DNA from: Dipteris shenzhenensis
Taxonomy: Eukaryota; Polypodiophyta; Polypodiopsida; Gleicheniales
DNA: 64,000 nucleotides
Direction: 5' to 3' (one strand)
Assembly: GCA_047967505.1 (NCBI GenBank)
Contig: CM106541.1
Shown: positions 45,690-57,009 of the stretch, in pieces
Position numbering within the stretch: position 1 is the first letter of the stretch
Layout of the letters: the number at the start of each line of letters is the position of its first letter
Notes under the pieces: generated by a model
Database searches by the model: none
What the model saw: the letters and a program-made list of their open reading frames with translations, nothing else
What the model was told of the DNA's origin: nothing
Program-made: the position numbers and the translations under genes

Positions 45690-46170
45690 GTTGTTTTGGA
45701 TAAAATTAGGGAAAAAAAAATTTAAGGGGGGAGATAAATTAAGATTTTAAAAAAAAAAATTGGGGATAAAAGGGAAGAATAGGAAAATAGAGAAATAGGG
45801 AGAATAGGGAGCTTAGAAATTATATGAAAAATAGAAAATTAGGGGCATTAGCAGACTATAAAAAATAGAGAAAAAGGCTTAGAAAATTAGGAAAATTAGG
45901 GAGATAAGGGAACTTAGGAAAATATAAATTATAGGAAGAATAGAAAAATAGGGCGGTTAGAAAAAATTAGGGGAAAGGGTTTAGAGAAATAGGAAAAATT
46001 AGGGAGATTAGGGAAATAGGAAAATAGGGTAATTTGGTAAAATAGGAAAGAGAGGGAAGTAAGGAAAATGGGAATGAATTAATAATGGGTTAGGGTTTAA
46101 GGGAAAAATTTAGGGAGAGTGGGAAAGTTAGGGAGTGTAAATGAGAGAGAGGGAACTGAAAGTGTAAGTG
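45690..46170. repeat. Purine tract with TTAGGG-like words
   Basis: Nearly all A and G with single T, built from words such as AATTAGGGAGATTAGGG, GGAAAATAGG and GGGTTTAAGGG. It is irregular and does not form a true telomeric array. No coding potential. Confidence 0.8.
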
Positions 46171-46249
46171 TAAGAAGGGGGGAAGGGGGGAGGGAGGGGG
46201 AGGGGGAAAGGAAAAAAGTAAAGTACCTGTAAGGTAAAAAGTGAACAGG

Positions 46250-46250
<1 letters not shown>

Positions 46251-46330
<80 letters not shown>
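46251..46330. repeat. (GT)n then (GA)n microsatellite
   Basis: (GT)n at about 46251-46288 and (GA)n at about 46295-46330. Frames on the minus strand through here (poly Ser-Leu and Thr-His) are repeat translations. From 46331 to 47240 no gene was recognised. Confidence 0.95.
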
Positions 46331-46335
<5 letters not shown>

Positions 46336-47236
46336 GAGGGTTGTAATTGCAATTAAAAGTTAAAAGTTGTAGAGCAGGTGAGAGAGACGCTTCACATATG
46401 GGTTGAGTGTAACCGTCGATCAACATTATGCTTTTTACAAATAGAGCCAAAATGTGCTATTCAATGGTGTTTCTTAGCTTTGTCAATGGACATGCTTTTT
46501 TGAGCGGGTTGACATGCTTCCACCCTCTCAAAGTAGAGAAAATCAATGATCACCCTCTGAGTGGTAAGGTGAGCCTCCTAATGTGATCTTTGTGTCTGAG
46601 TGGTTGGTCTCTGTGTCTAGAGGATCATGAGCAAAGGTCATTGATCATATTTGATCCAGCAAGCCAAGAGACTACAGAGGGGTCTAAATCCATCTCTAAA
46701 AATACAATGGTGGCAACATCCAATCTGGTAGTACATAGGATATCTGAAAGCAAAGTGCTCCTCTGACTCAACCTCCTATAGATTGCATAGAGTACAAATG
46801 CAACCTTCTCAAAGTATGCCCTCAGCTCGTCTAGCCTCAATACGTAGTCGATGGAAAGAAACAGAGACCTATCCCATCGAGATCCTCATGGAGTGGGAGA
46901 GGTGGATTCATGTGTAGCTTCATGATTCCATGAAGCAATCTATAGGCGGTGATCTTTATAAAAGTTGAGCTTTCACAGAAAGCTCGCTAGGTGCTAAAGA
47001 GGTCCCATTTATGTGTAGCTATATAAGATCCTCCCCAATAACCTAGTTAGCCCCGTGATATGTGAATGGAATAGAGAGGGTCTCAAGGCATTCTATCCAT
47101 GTGGAGTCCAAGGCATACTGAAAACAAGGCAGTCTATCCATGTGGAGTCCAAGAATCGCAAACCATTTGCATGTGTAGGCATAATGACACCTCTGATCAA
47201 CCTCAGCTTGGATTTGGTATAAGACGAGCCATGGTA

Positions 47237-47278
<42 letters not shown>

Positions 47279-48476
47279 TGCACAAGAGATGACTAATTAC
47301 ATAGCATTGAACATGATGATGAATATATCCATCTTTACCCCTTAGAGTTTAGGTTAGGGATTGTCATCATGCCCTTATTGTCCTCCCTAGAATAGTGCAA
47401 TTTATATTATTCTTAACACCCCCTCTTAAATTACACTACATAAATAGAGGGTGCATGTACAAGATATATTTTTTTATTTTCTAGTGCATATGATGCAACC
47501 AAGGTAGAAAATAAAATGTGCATGCATGAGCATAGTGGCCACACAGTAGAAGTATTTGCATTGTGTATACCTTATAGAACTTAACCTTCAATTCTTGTTC
47601 TTAAGTTGTAGATCATCTTTGGCTTTGGGAACAAAACCCAAAAAATAGGCCAAAGGAAAGTAGTTTGCCAAGAGAGGGGAGTCCTTCAAAGATTGGTTGA
47701 TTAATCAATGACTACGTGGTGCAAATGGTTGAGCCAAGGCTGAACATGTCAAAAATAAACATGTCGCAAGTCCCTCTAGACTATAAAGCGGATCTGTTGA
47801 AGATGCATCTGGATGTAAAGCTGATCAATGCAACCGAGAGGATGTAATCTGCAAGGTCAAACAAGGATTGTTGACTAAATGTAAAGCTAATCAATGCAAC
47901 TGAGAGGACATACTCTGAAAGGTCAAACAAGTGATGTCACCAACCCAACCTGAGGTCTGGTGAAGTAAAGTAATTCTATTATAGGATGTGGGTCATAATA
48001 GAAGATCACATAACCGTTGTGGACACAGAGATCCAAAAGCTACATAAAAGATGGCCTCTATCATCAATGCTATGTTGCATCTTGCTGATGTTATGAGTTG
48101 ACGTCATGCATTGTTGGATGCTAGTTAGTTAATTGCTTGAATTTTTCTTTGCATGATGTTGTCGCTTGTAGTCTTCCTCTTGATGGCATCTTCTTGTGGT
48201 TATAGCTTGTAGATAGCTTGCTCGTTGTAGTGTCACATGCATTGTGGTTATTGTAGACATTGTTTGCATCGCTCTCCCATCTTTGCTATGTGTCGTGTCA
48301 AATGTCTTGTTGCAACTGGAGTACATTGTGAAGAAAAGGGACAAAGACAATTTCTTCCTTGTAAGTAGTGCAAAGTAGGAGAAAACTAGAGTGAGAAAAG
48401 CACTCCTAAACTAGACACATTCTCAACCTCTCAAAAGAACGTGTCTCAAGATTTCTCTCTCGTCTCACACAAGGAG

Positions 48477-48670
48477 CCTCAAACTTTAGAAACCTTATAA
48501 AGCTCTACAATGCGACATCTACAAAGATGAGAATGCCTCGAGAAGGAGGGCTTGTGCCTTATGGAAGCAAAGGCCTCAAACACTAGAAACCTTATAAAGC
48601 TCTACAATGCGACATCTACAAAGATGAGAATGCCTCGAGAAGGAGGGCTTGTGCCTTATGGAAGCAAAGG
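48477..48670. repeat. 97-bp perfect-looking tandem duplication
   Basis: 48477-48573 and 48574-48670 are nearly identical; both run from CCTCAAAC to TATGGAAGCAAAGG. It lies inside the minus-strand LTR relic and contributes to no gene. Confidence 0.9.
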
Positions 48671-48744
48671 CTTGTGTCTTCACAAAGCAAGGGCTTGCAC
48701 TCACACAAATAACGGAGCATGAGTGGCATGATACCATGTTGGAG

Positions 48745-48789
<45 letters not shown>

Positions 48790-48824
48790 TGCACAACAAA
48801 TGACTAACTATACTCTATGTTATA

Positions 48825-48922
48825 TTAACATATACATCTTTACTCCTTAGGGTTAGGGTAAGGGTTAGGGATGATGAACATATACATCTTTACTCCTTAG
48901 GGTTAGGGTAAGGGTTAGGGAT
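48825..48922. repeat. Telomere-like duplicated block
   Basis: ACATATACATCTTTACTCCT followed by TAGGGTTAGGGTAAGGGTTAGGG occurs twice in tandem, period about 52 bp. The related site at 47325-47360 has a single weaker copy (TAGAGTTTAGGTTAGGG). It is short and interstitial. From 48930 to 50149 there is only host flank of the RPB4-like gene and unrecognised sequence. Confidence 0.8.
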
Positions 48923-50149
48923 TGTGGCAACTACAAGAGGCTACAATATCCTCATATAAGCTATATCCCAAGAGCATGTCCATGCAATCGTGAAGGTAAG
49001 GCCACTAAATCATCATCAAGGTTGTCAACCTTGATTGTGCAAGTACATTTCTTGATCAAGGATATCATAAAAGCTCTAGGAGTAAGTTCTGCACCTACAT
49101 TGTGCATGCCAATGGTGAGAAACAAGCCTCATATAGACTAAATATATGAGACAGAGAGAGCAGCCCGATGGTCCTATGGATCTCATCATATTGACCTACT
49201 ACTACCTTGTCCGAGTGCATTTGCACCAAGAAGTCACGTGTACCATCTGCATTTATATCATGGAAAAGTCTTTGTTGACATAAATATAGCATCAACAGAG
49301 CTACTCAGAGCAAAATTTACTAAGACAAATCATTTTCTGCAAATCGATATGCACATTTGTGTGAGCGACACTCTGGAATAGGACCCTTACATGTCCCAGA
49401 GAATAACTTCAACGGGGTAGTCTTTTTTTTTTAATTACTATCAAGGCAGATCACATGTATAGAAATTTAATTGTGAAACAGACAAAAAGGCTAAAAACCC
49501 TTCCAAGACAATGACTTTCCTATAGATATATACAATCTCACAGTGAAATCTCAAATGATCGACTTTCTCAAAAAGTTCAGATTTATCTCAAAAGTACTGG
49601 ATATTTGAAACCATTCCATATAAATTAACCCTAACAAATCATAATGGGTTTAACAGTTAAAAGCATATCATCAGATCTCTGCTAAAGCATTCCACAAACC
49701 CTGGCTTCAACCAACAACATTAACCAGAACAGGCACTCGAGCTAATCATTCAAACCACTCGTTTTAGCTTCTTCGAATGTCTAGATCATCTGACAAGTAG
49801 TAAAATTCGTACTTTTGTTACAAATCTCAATTTATATCTTTCCCTATATATATTATGGTTTCCAAAAAGCCCATTTGACTGAGCAAAACATCCAGGAGCT
49901 TAATCTTATGTGTCACATTGCATATATCCAAATACAGCAAAATGGATTACAATAAATATGAGGAATGCAAGTCCCCTCCTCCCAGCCCAGGGGACAATTT
50001 TACTGAGCTTTCCCCCAATAGGATACTATATTGTAGATCATTTCTAGCTTTTCTTGACAGGTAAGATCCCCAACATGGTCTATTTGCAGACTTTTGACCA
50101 TCATTACAGTCCAAAAACTTGTATATAGTGGTGTGGCTTTACAAAGGAT

Positions 50150-50656
50150 TTACTCGAATTTCTTTATCCTTGCCAAGTCAGCAAGCATTTGCTCTATTTT
50201 GTCATCCGTAATTCCATCCTCATCGTCACCTGCTTGGCTCCTCTTCTGAAAAGTAATAGATCAGTGGAAGAAGATTCAATTGAAAAGACTACATGGATGA
50301 AGGAAGAATTGAATATGCTTGCAACAGATATCCTCAGCTTGAGATACATGGTGTAAAGACCTCAGCATGGCATCATGATGTGAAGAACTTAACTTACAGC
50401 AAGAGACGGAACCAATGCCTTGGCTTCTTCTACTGTTTCAGGACATAGGTTTCCGATAACACAAACCTGAGACATACATTTCATATGAATGCAAGACAAT
50501 GAGAAAGAAAGGAAGAAATTTTGGCACTGAAAAGACGATTTGCTAATTCGCACTCCATGCACATTATTTTCTCTGCAAATGCTTGTGTGTTTACCTCAAA
50601 TTCTGCAAGCTGATTCCTGCTGAGAACTCTAGATTGTGTTAAGGATACAAACTTGA

Positions 50657-50694
<38 letters not shown>

Positions 50695-50792
50695 ATCGTA
50701 TCAAGTAAGGATACTCTCGAACTTGTTTGACTGCATTTGGATTCTGGTAGCGGCTGAAACGCCTCACATACTGTAGAGATTTCTCGAACACC
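50150..50792 (-). CDS. RPB4: RNA polymerase subunit RPB4-like, 3' exons
   Basis: RPB4 pairs with RPB7 in the stalk of nuclear RNA polymerase II; plants also have a paralogue in Pol IV/V. Four exons join in frame on the minus strand: 50792-50715, 50628-50595, 50466-50398 and 50245-50150. Introns of 86, 128 and 152 bp have GT and AG ends. They give 91 residues: VFEKSLQYVRRFSRYQNPNA and KQVRE, VLSRNQLAEFE, VCVIGNLCPETVEEAKALVP (the RPB4 hallmark NLCPET.EEA..L.PSL) and DDKIEQMLADLARIKKFE, then TAA. No lesion is visible, so it may be a live gene. Known plant proteins are about 138 residues, so some 45 N-terminal residues are missing. They were not found upstream to the end of the window, and that DNA is full of transposon scraps, so the 5' exons are either far away or lost. 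Pol II versus Pol IV/V paralogue cannot be settled. Confidence 0.85.
50659..50692. repeat. (CT)n microsatellite inside an RPB4 intron
   Basis: Fills about 40 percent of the 86-bp intron 50629-50714. On the gene's own strand it reads (GA)n. Confidence 0.9.
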
Positions 50793-51180
50793 CTGATATT
50801 AAGCATTGTATTAATTGGCAAGATTAAAGTTGCGAACACCCTGACTTTTCCACACATTCCTTAACAACTTTCACAAAATCCCCCCGGCTCTCCCATCCCC
50901 CCACTTCTCTCTGCCTCTCTAAAATAGCAGCAGCACTGAACCTGAAAACCCTCTTGGAACAACCAGACAAACAGCTGTGGGGCTACCTAAAGGAAATTTG
51001 AGACACCGCAACAACGTCCTCAGGCTAGCACACCAGTTAGTTGAGCTAATACTCACAATATAGCACGTTTTGTAAAGATTTCTTTTCAATTTCCAGAGGT
51101 AAAAGAGACTCTATTATTTAGTAGACGTTTCCAGTCCCATAGATCCTGAAGCGTCTCAAGCAGACTTTGATACAATCATA

Positions 51181-51184
<4 letters not shown>

Positions 51185-51228
<44 letters not shown>
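51185..51228. repeat. (CT)n microsatellite
   Basis: About 22 CT units. The flanks 50793-51184 and 51229-51430 hold no recognised gene. Confidence 0.95.
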
Positions 51229-51230
<2 letters not shown>

Positions 51231-51439
51231 ACATACACACCTCATAGAACACCTCAACATATGTCAGCCTGCATGCTCCTATGGAGCTTTCTGTTAGACG
51301 TGACATCTTCTGTATCACTGAGTGAGGGCCTTGGTTGTGGGTCTGCCCGCCCATGTGAGGAGAGTGAGAGCCATGTTTGTGGGTTTGCCCACCCAAGAGA
51401 GGTAGAGGGGGAGAGAGGTGGATGCTGCCCAGTCCGACT

Positions 51440-51960
51440 ACACGGAGGAGTGTACAGAGCAGATTCGAGCTGTTTTGCCGTCTTGGATGATGGGGCCTAC
51501 CTAATGCTGTCACTAGGCTGCTCTCATGGCACCTAGTAGGCACCCTGGTTGGGGGGCCTTTTATGCCCCTAGACCCCTACATGCTCACCGACCAGCCAGT
51601 TGGCTAGCCCTCCTGGGTCGTCTGACCAGTCGGCCACCCCTACTCCAGTCGGTTGTCTAGGGCAGGGGGGGACCCTATATATAGGACCCCTCTCCCCCAT
51701 TCTCTCCATCTTGAGCACACAGCCAGCAGAGTGTACGGAGCAGATTCGGGCCTCTTTTGCCCTGTTTTGGGGCCTACCTAGTGCTGCCACTAGGCTGCTC
51801 TCATGGCACCTAGTAGGCGCCCTGGTTTAGGGGCCTTTTATGCCCTAGACCCCTACATGCTCACCGATCAGCCAGTCAGCTGGCCCTCCTGGGTCAGCTT
51901 ACCAGTCAGCCACCCGTACTCCTCCAATCGGTTGCCCTATCTCAGAGCACACAGCCACTT
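51440..51960 (+). repeat. 281-bp tandem duplication, LTR-like
   Basis: TGTAC(A/G)GAGCAGATTCG occurs at 51451 and 51732, and both copies run on through CACTAGGCTGCTCTCATGGC, CCCCTACATGCTCACCGA and CAGTCGG or AATCGGTTG. The first copy contains CCTATATATAGGACCCC near 51673, a TATA-like palindrome followed by CACACAGCC; the second copy lacks the TATA part. Promoter-like composition suggests LTR material, but LTR ends were not found. From 51961 to 52600 no gene was recognised. Confidence 0.7.
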
Positions 51961-52606
51961 GGACTGAGGTTTTCCTCCAGAAGCTTGTTCTCTCAGTTTT
52001 CCTGTTCAGTTCTGTGAGTAGTTTTCTCTCTTTCTCTCACCTTTGGTGTTCAGTTCCGCTGCACTTCTGACACTTTCATGGGCTGGCAAAGTGCTGCTCC
52101 AAAAGACCTCCCTGCTGCTCTTCTTCCAGATGACAAAGTGTGAGGCACAACTGATTGGATCCCTAGACCTCCCTTCTCCTCTTCTATGCATCCAAACTGC
52201 TCTTGATCTGGCCGACCAGTCCACTAACTGCTGACCCAAATCTGCTGGGTAATCCGATTTGGTCATCCAACCATACACTGTGAGTGAGCTGTGATTTCTG
52301 ACAGCTCTAGTTGATCCATAGTTTGAAATAGCCTCATGTGCATTTTACCCAAGATGCATGCCTTGGTGGCATCTCAGCACGAGGCATATTCTGCACCATA
52401 CCAAATTTGTGCAGCAGCAATAGGCTGCCATAATTCACATTGCCAAAGCTAGCACGCCATAACTCTGCCTCATACATGTAAAAGGTAGATGTTGTAGTGC
52501 ATCATGTTCACTCCTCTCAAAAGAGTCCAAATGATGCAAGCCCTGATATAATGTTGCAGAAGTGATTATCCTCTCTATCCCTTACTGTGCATCTATCATT
52601 CTCAAA

Positions 52607-53215
52607 ATTTACTTGCTTGCAAAAGAGGAAAGTGCCAAATCATTTTTATTTATACCTGGCACAAATAACACATCGAGATGCACAAATTGTGCCATCAGCA
52701 GTAGTACAAGGTAATTTACACATGCTGGATAGGCAGAATTACTATAACAGGTAAAAGGTGGCACAAATAACACGTCGAAATGCACAAACTGTGCCATCAG
52801 CAAGAGGTATCTTACACACATCTTCAGCTGGATAGGCAGAATTACTAGCGCAGGTGACCGTTTTAACAATTGGAGCATCCCTCGAAGACCTGAACAACTC
52901 CCTCCTAGAGGCGATGTGTTTTGAAACTCTACTATCAAAGTGCCATGTGACCTGTTTTTAATCCACATTCAGGGACGTGTGCTCATGTGATGCACCATGA
53001 TTGCAAACCAAAAAAGCCCACTCATCCTGCACAAAGTTTGCCACATCATCAGCTTTGAAGCAAGAATAGAGGAATCAACAGCCAAACCTGATTCTTTCTT
53101 CCTTTCTTTGGCTAATCTCCTCTTGCATTCAATGATGCATTGGGCTGGAAGCACTTCAGTTGGGTACCCCCCACTTAGTAGTTTCCAGCTGAGGATAATG
53201 TCAATGTTGCACATA
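52607..53215 (-). pseudogene. Copia gag-protease fragment with internal duplication
   Basis: Minus-strand translation gives a gag tail (KRRLAKERKKESGLAV, then with shifts DDVANFVQDEWAFLVCNHGA), then WHFDSRVSKHIASRRELF, in which DSR stands where copia protease has DSG. It continues VTCASNSAYPAEDVCKIPL and ADGTVCAFRRVICA, and ends with VLFVPGINKNDLALSSFASK, the usual protease-to-integrase linker. A 102-bp segment (52658-52759 and about 52760-52865) is tandemly duplicated, so ADGT.CA.R.VICA and SNSAYPA occur twice. Stops and shifts show decay. It is unlike the other copia elements in the window. Confidence 0.65.
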
Positions 53216-53228
53216 TTGCGGAAGCATA

Positions 53229-53233
<5 letters not shown>

Positions 53234-53275
<42 letters not shown>

Positions 53276-53400
53276 TATTAAAGTCCGTGGGAGGCCTTGG
53301 GGCCTATGGGAAAAAGCACGCCAAAAAGGAAAACTCATACAAGCCTCAATGGGCTAAAGCAAAGGGCAAGCTAGAGCCCTTGCTGAGGCACAACTTACAT
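53234..53400. repeat. (GA)n plus 150-bp dispersed block, copy 1
   Basis: (GA)n at 53234-53273 is followed by TATTAAAGTCCGTGGGAGGC, then CTCATACAAGCCTCAATGGG and AAAGGGCAAGCTAGAGCCCT. The same block, also after a GA run, is at 62728-62870. Confidence 0.85.
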
Positions 53401-53589
53401 GAGGGAAGGGGTCTATGGACCAACTAGAGTGATAGTGCTTGTTGGCACACTTCTAGGAGCCTTGGAGGGGACATCTCTTGATCCAAGATTCTTTCTCATA
53501 GATGTCATGGTGGGTGGTAAGCAGCATGCTCGATTCCTCACGTTTCTATGGTTGTTTCTTGTGCTTGCTTGCAGGTCCAACGTGCCAGT

Positions 53590-53600
53590 TGGTATCAGAG
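53590..53600 (+). other. Primer-site-like sequence
   Basis: TGGTATCAGAG two bases after a CCA end suggests the border of an LTR and the primer site of a plus-strand element, possibly the gypsy whose gag lies at 54458. The LTR start and a second LTR were not found. 53601-54457 would be its leader, with no recognised coding sequence. Confidence 0.5.
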
Positions 53601-54457
53601 ACACTCCTGATGGCACCGATTTCTATAGGTGACGGTGATGGTGAGATGATGCTAGGTATGCAACAAGACTATGAAATCGCAATTGTTCTTGCAAGGATTT
53701 CAGATTTCCTTTTTGGACCAGGGGGTTGGATTTTGCACCTGAAGTCAAGCATACATCCCGTGCAAGTATTTTGGTCATGGCTACAGTTTAGGTGGGCTCG
53801 ATGGGTGACGGGGAAACTTGCAATTGCAAATAGCAATTTCCCCCAAGAGAGGATCAAGGTCCAGGCAGAGGTTCGATACCAAGCAAATTTGTGATTTAGG
53901 AAGACATGGTCAGGATGAGATGGCGATTCAAGGATTAGGTACAATTTAATCTGAGATAGAGGCACATGGAGCTTGGGCTTGGTTTCGTTGCAGGGAAAGT
54001 GTGTAGACTGCCTCTTGTGGTCCAGAAAGGGAAAAAGCAAGTTGAAGCTGAGTGCTTTTTGGAGTTTTTTTTTTTTTTTAATAGGTGGTTTTCTCAGTTT
54101 GGAAAGCTGGGTGCTTTTTTAAGTTTTTTTGCTTTGATTTTTTCTCCTAAGCATAAGGAAAGCACTTGCTTTTTCAAGGAACATCCAGATAAGAGGGGCT
54201 GTTGAACCAGTTTCCTTCATTCAACCCCCTCCCAGAACTCTCTGCTCTGCCAAGCTCTCCATCGAAATAGCTTGAAGTGCCATCACAATTGCTCCAATCC
54301 CTCAATTCTCCATTGCACTTCTCCTTGCACTATCCCTGCCCTGACGAAGTCCCTTTCAGGTTGGTTTCTAGCCACTGTACCCTTGTCCTCTACTTGATTC
54401 CACCCCTACAGTAGCTGATTTTCTCTTCTCTACTATGTTCTCCCACTTGCAAATGCT

Positions 54458-55330
54458 ATGGCTGACCAAGTTCCTTCATCCGTTGCTAAGAACGAAGATA
54501 TGGATCAAGGGTTGGATATGTCGAACCCAACGGATCAGGATCTATACGAAGACTTAGTCACCAAGAAGGCCTTCAAAACTTTCCCGGTGACTTGGACAAG
54601 CGCTTTGCAAGTACTTGTTCGAGCAATAACCAGCTCGTTCAGCAAATCAAGGCACTGGAAAGCTCTGTTCAGCTGATGACGAGCACCATGCAGGCTCTTA
54701 CACACATGGATGCTTTAACTTCCGTCCTAGGTCCGAATATCACTCCGGATTTGTATCCAGGCAACCAAAAGGCACGCACGAAGGAGGTCGTTGACAATTC
54801 GCTCCACAAGTGGCAAGTACACTTCCAGTTTCACCCCTATTCTGGTGAAAAGAAGATTCAGCTCACCATAGGATACCTATCAAGGAAAGCCCTCTTGTAG
54901 TGGAAAGAACTAGAGGTAAAGCCCACCACATGGATGGAGTTTGAAGACTTCTTTAGAAAGGAATTCCTTAGAAGGAAGAAGATTATGATATCGTTGGCAC
55001 ATTCAAATCCTTGGATATGGTTAAGCAAAATTTTACCTTCGAGAACTACCTATAGAAATTCAAAGATCTGCAAACACAAGCATCAATGATGGATTCCACC
55101 ACCTTGCTAGGATTCTTTGTGGATGGTCTACCAGATTCATATAAGCTCAAAATAAAGAACAACAAAGCCACGACTTGCAAGAAGCTATATCGTTAGCGCG
55201 CATATATGATGGTACGATGACGCCTACAAAGGGTGCAGTTGCACATGAAAGTAACGGGAAGAATAAACACAAGTTTTCTCATCGGTCTTCTGGCACTATT
55301 TCATCATCCAGCCCCAAGTGATATACATCA
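54458..55330 (+). pseudogene. Ty3/gypsy gag, decayed
   Basis: The ATG at 54458 opens MADQVPSSVAKNEDMDQGLD. After a shift, a coiled-coil-like SNNQLVQQIKALESSVQLM follows, then the capsid core: HKWQVHFQFHPYSGEKKIQL, FEDFFRKEFLRRKK, and in later frames LQTQASMMDSTTLLGFFVDG followed by LPDSYKLKIKNNKATT. The W..F......G..K...A..YL and F..YL..F..LQTQ..M.D....F.DGL patterns identify retrotransposon gag. A TAG near 54898 and at least three frameshifts break it. No protease or later domains follow before the opposite-strand fragment at 55790. Confidence 0.75.
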
Positions 55331-55589
55331 TACATGCACACACACACAAAAGCAAGCAAACATAACATATCACATATTCCTCTCTCTTTTCTCTCAGTTG
55401 GAAAGAGGTGAATCTGGCCGGCCGAAGTGAGCCATCACCCGGCCCTGACTGAAACAAAAGCAAGGCTAGAAGTTACCAGAAGGGGAAGGTAGGAAGCAGC
55501 GAAAAACAACAGGGAATTGCGGGAAACAGCAGAAAACAGCGGTAAATAGCAGTAAATTCCGGCGAAGGTGGAAAAAAATGCCACGAGCC

Positions 55590-55720
55590 TTGCCTTTTAT
55601 AGACCAACTCAACACACCGACCGGTATGTCGCCACACCAATCGGTGTTTTCATTTAACACATGCGTGACACATGTCCCGACTCACTACACCGACCGGTGT
55701 AACACTACACCGACCGAGAA
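55590..55720 (-). promoter_or_regulatory. Promoter-like block: ACACCGACCGGTGT repeats before a TATA box
   Basis: Read on the minus strand, four copies of (A/T)ACACCG(A/G)(C/T)CGGTGT, some partial, lie between about 55720 and 55615, followed by GGTCTATAAAAGGC (about 55590-55603). A cluster of near-palindromic sites just upstream of a TATA box is the layout of an LTR or other compact promoter. It lies downstream of the minus-strand gag at 56640-55790, so it would suit that element's 3' LTR. The LTR ends were not found. Confidence 0.5.
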
Positions 55721-55789
55721 GGGATTAGCATTGATCTTGATCGAATTCACCTCCTTGGCCCTCATTTTGGTTTACCTCATCCCTTGGTA

Positions 55790-56640
55790 TCACGGTCTGA
55801 CAGGCAATAGAGCTTCCCAAAACTTTTTGTTGTAGTCTTCCAAGTTATGACACTGAGCTGCGTCCAACTTGTGCCATGCTGTCATAACATCTACCTCAAA
55901 GGTAGTGGTCAACCTGGTAGCTGAAAACACCTGCTTAAATCGAACCCAACTCGTGGGTGCTCTATTTTGGAGTAGCAAATTTGTCCACCATCAAACTGCT
56001 GCACAAAAGTCAAAGCCTTCAGCCTGTCCTGAGCTCCATTAAAGGTCTCAAACTTCACTGCTGCACCACCCTCTTTGTAATCTTTTACCTTTCCTTTTGG
56101 GTGTCAGATTATCATACACAGGTAGCTGCAAAAATGGAGGTTAAATTGCATTCCCTCCAGCCTGTCCTGCGCTACCACTACCCATTAGAGGATTTGTCAA
56201 ACCAGCCCTAGGCATACCAAACATACCTGTAGGAGCTCCAAAAGTTCCTGACCTTCCATTTTGCATTCCTGGCTGCATGCCAATATTGCCGTACATCATG
56301 TTAGGCATTGCGGGCCGCATTTCCCCAAATACATTATTTTGCATCCCTTGCATCCCAGACTGAAAATCAACAGGGTAATTTCCAAGCATTCCTTGACCAT
56401 CATCAACTTGACCAGCCATTGCTTGAAATACTGAACCCCCACCAAAATACCCTGATGCATAAAAGGTTGGGGAAAAGCTTGCTGCCCTTGATTTAAATTC
56501 TGAAAATCAGCCCCTTGGCCATGCATAACCATACCAAGACCTTGAAAGGGCTGCTGCCCTGAAACTCCCTGTACATTTGGCATTACTGGAGGCTGTCCAT
56601 CCAATGGATTCACTCCAAATGGCTGTTTTTGAACCCCACT
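55790..56640 (-). pseudogene. Ty3/gypsy gag on the minus strand, decayed
   Basis: The N-terminal part (about 56640-56141) is Gly/Gln/Met/Pro-rich: GQPPVMPNVQGVSGQQPFQG, MHQGILVG, and after a shift MFGMPRAGLTNPLMGSGSAG. Then FETFNGAQDRLKALTFVQQF leads to WVRFKQVFSATRLTTTFEVD and MTAWHKLDAAQCHNLEDYNK followed by KFWEALLPV. The FETFNG..D...A..F and W..L.......DYN..FW..LLPV patterns mark a retrotransposon gag domain. Frames change several times. It faces the plus-strand gag at 54458. Confidence 0.7.
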
Positions 56641-57009
56641 AGGTTCCCCTAAATGAAAATGCTTCTTTCTCTCCTTGGACCTGAAAGGAGTGTGTGTAAA
56701 CTCAAGGAACCTTGGGTCCGGCGTGAGTGCTCACACAGCACTCACTAACTATTTCTTAAAGATAGCATCGCCATCCTATGCATCCTCAGCCTCTTTTGAC
56801 CCTTTTCACTGAGAGGCACTCATACTAAAAGCGCCCAACCATAGCCCACAACCATAGCCCGAGGCAACAGCCAGCCTATCCACCTCGTACATGCAAGCTT
56901 CCCAAAGGAACAACCAGCCTGCCCTTACTCTTTTTTTTTTAGTGAGCTCTCCCATGCATTCACTCAACCATGAGCCATCTGTACTTGAGGCTGCAGATGC
57001 TTTGTACCA

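Larger units (their letters stand above)
47241..48930 (-). mobile_element. LTR-element relic on the minus strand
   Basis: 47241-47418 and 48747-48925 share, read on the minus strand, a GGGATT-type box, AGTAAAGATG-like text, TTAGTCAT, TGTGCACTCCTC and then (CT)n. Before the first (minus-strand sense), TAAGAGGGGG is followed by TGTTAAGAATAATA, a good polypurine tract and LTR start. After the second, CTCCAACA is followed by TGGTATCATGCC, a mutated initiator-tRNA-Met primer site. The 1.3-kb interior has no gag or pol. Both LTR-like ends are incomplete. The call rests on these signals together and is moderate. Confidence 0.5.

Noticed and set aside
45690-46170. Interstitial telomere
   Set aside because: TTAGGG words are irregular and mixed with A/G filler.
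48825-48922. True telomeric or subtelomeric array
   Set aside because: Only a few GGGTTAGGG words in two short copies, and the unit is not the plant TTTAGGG array.
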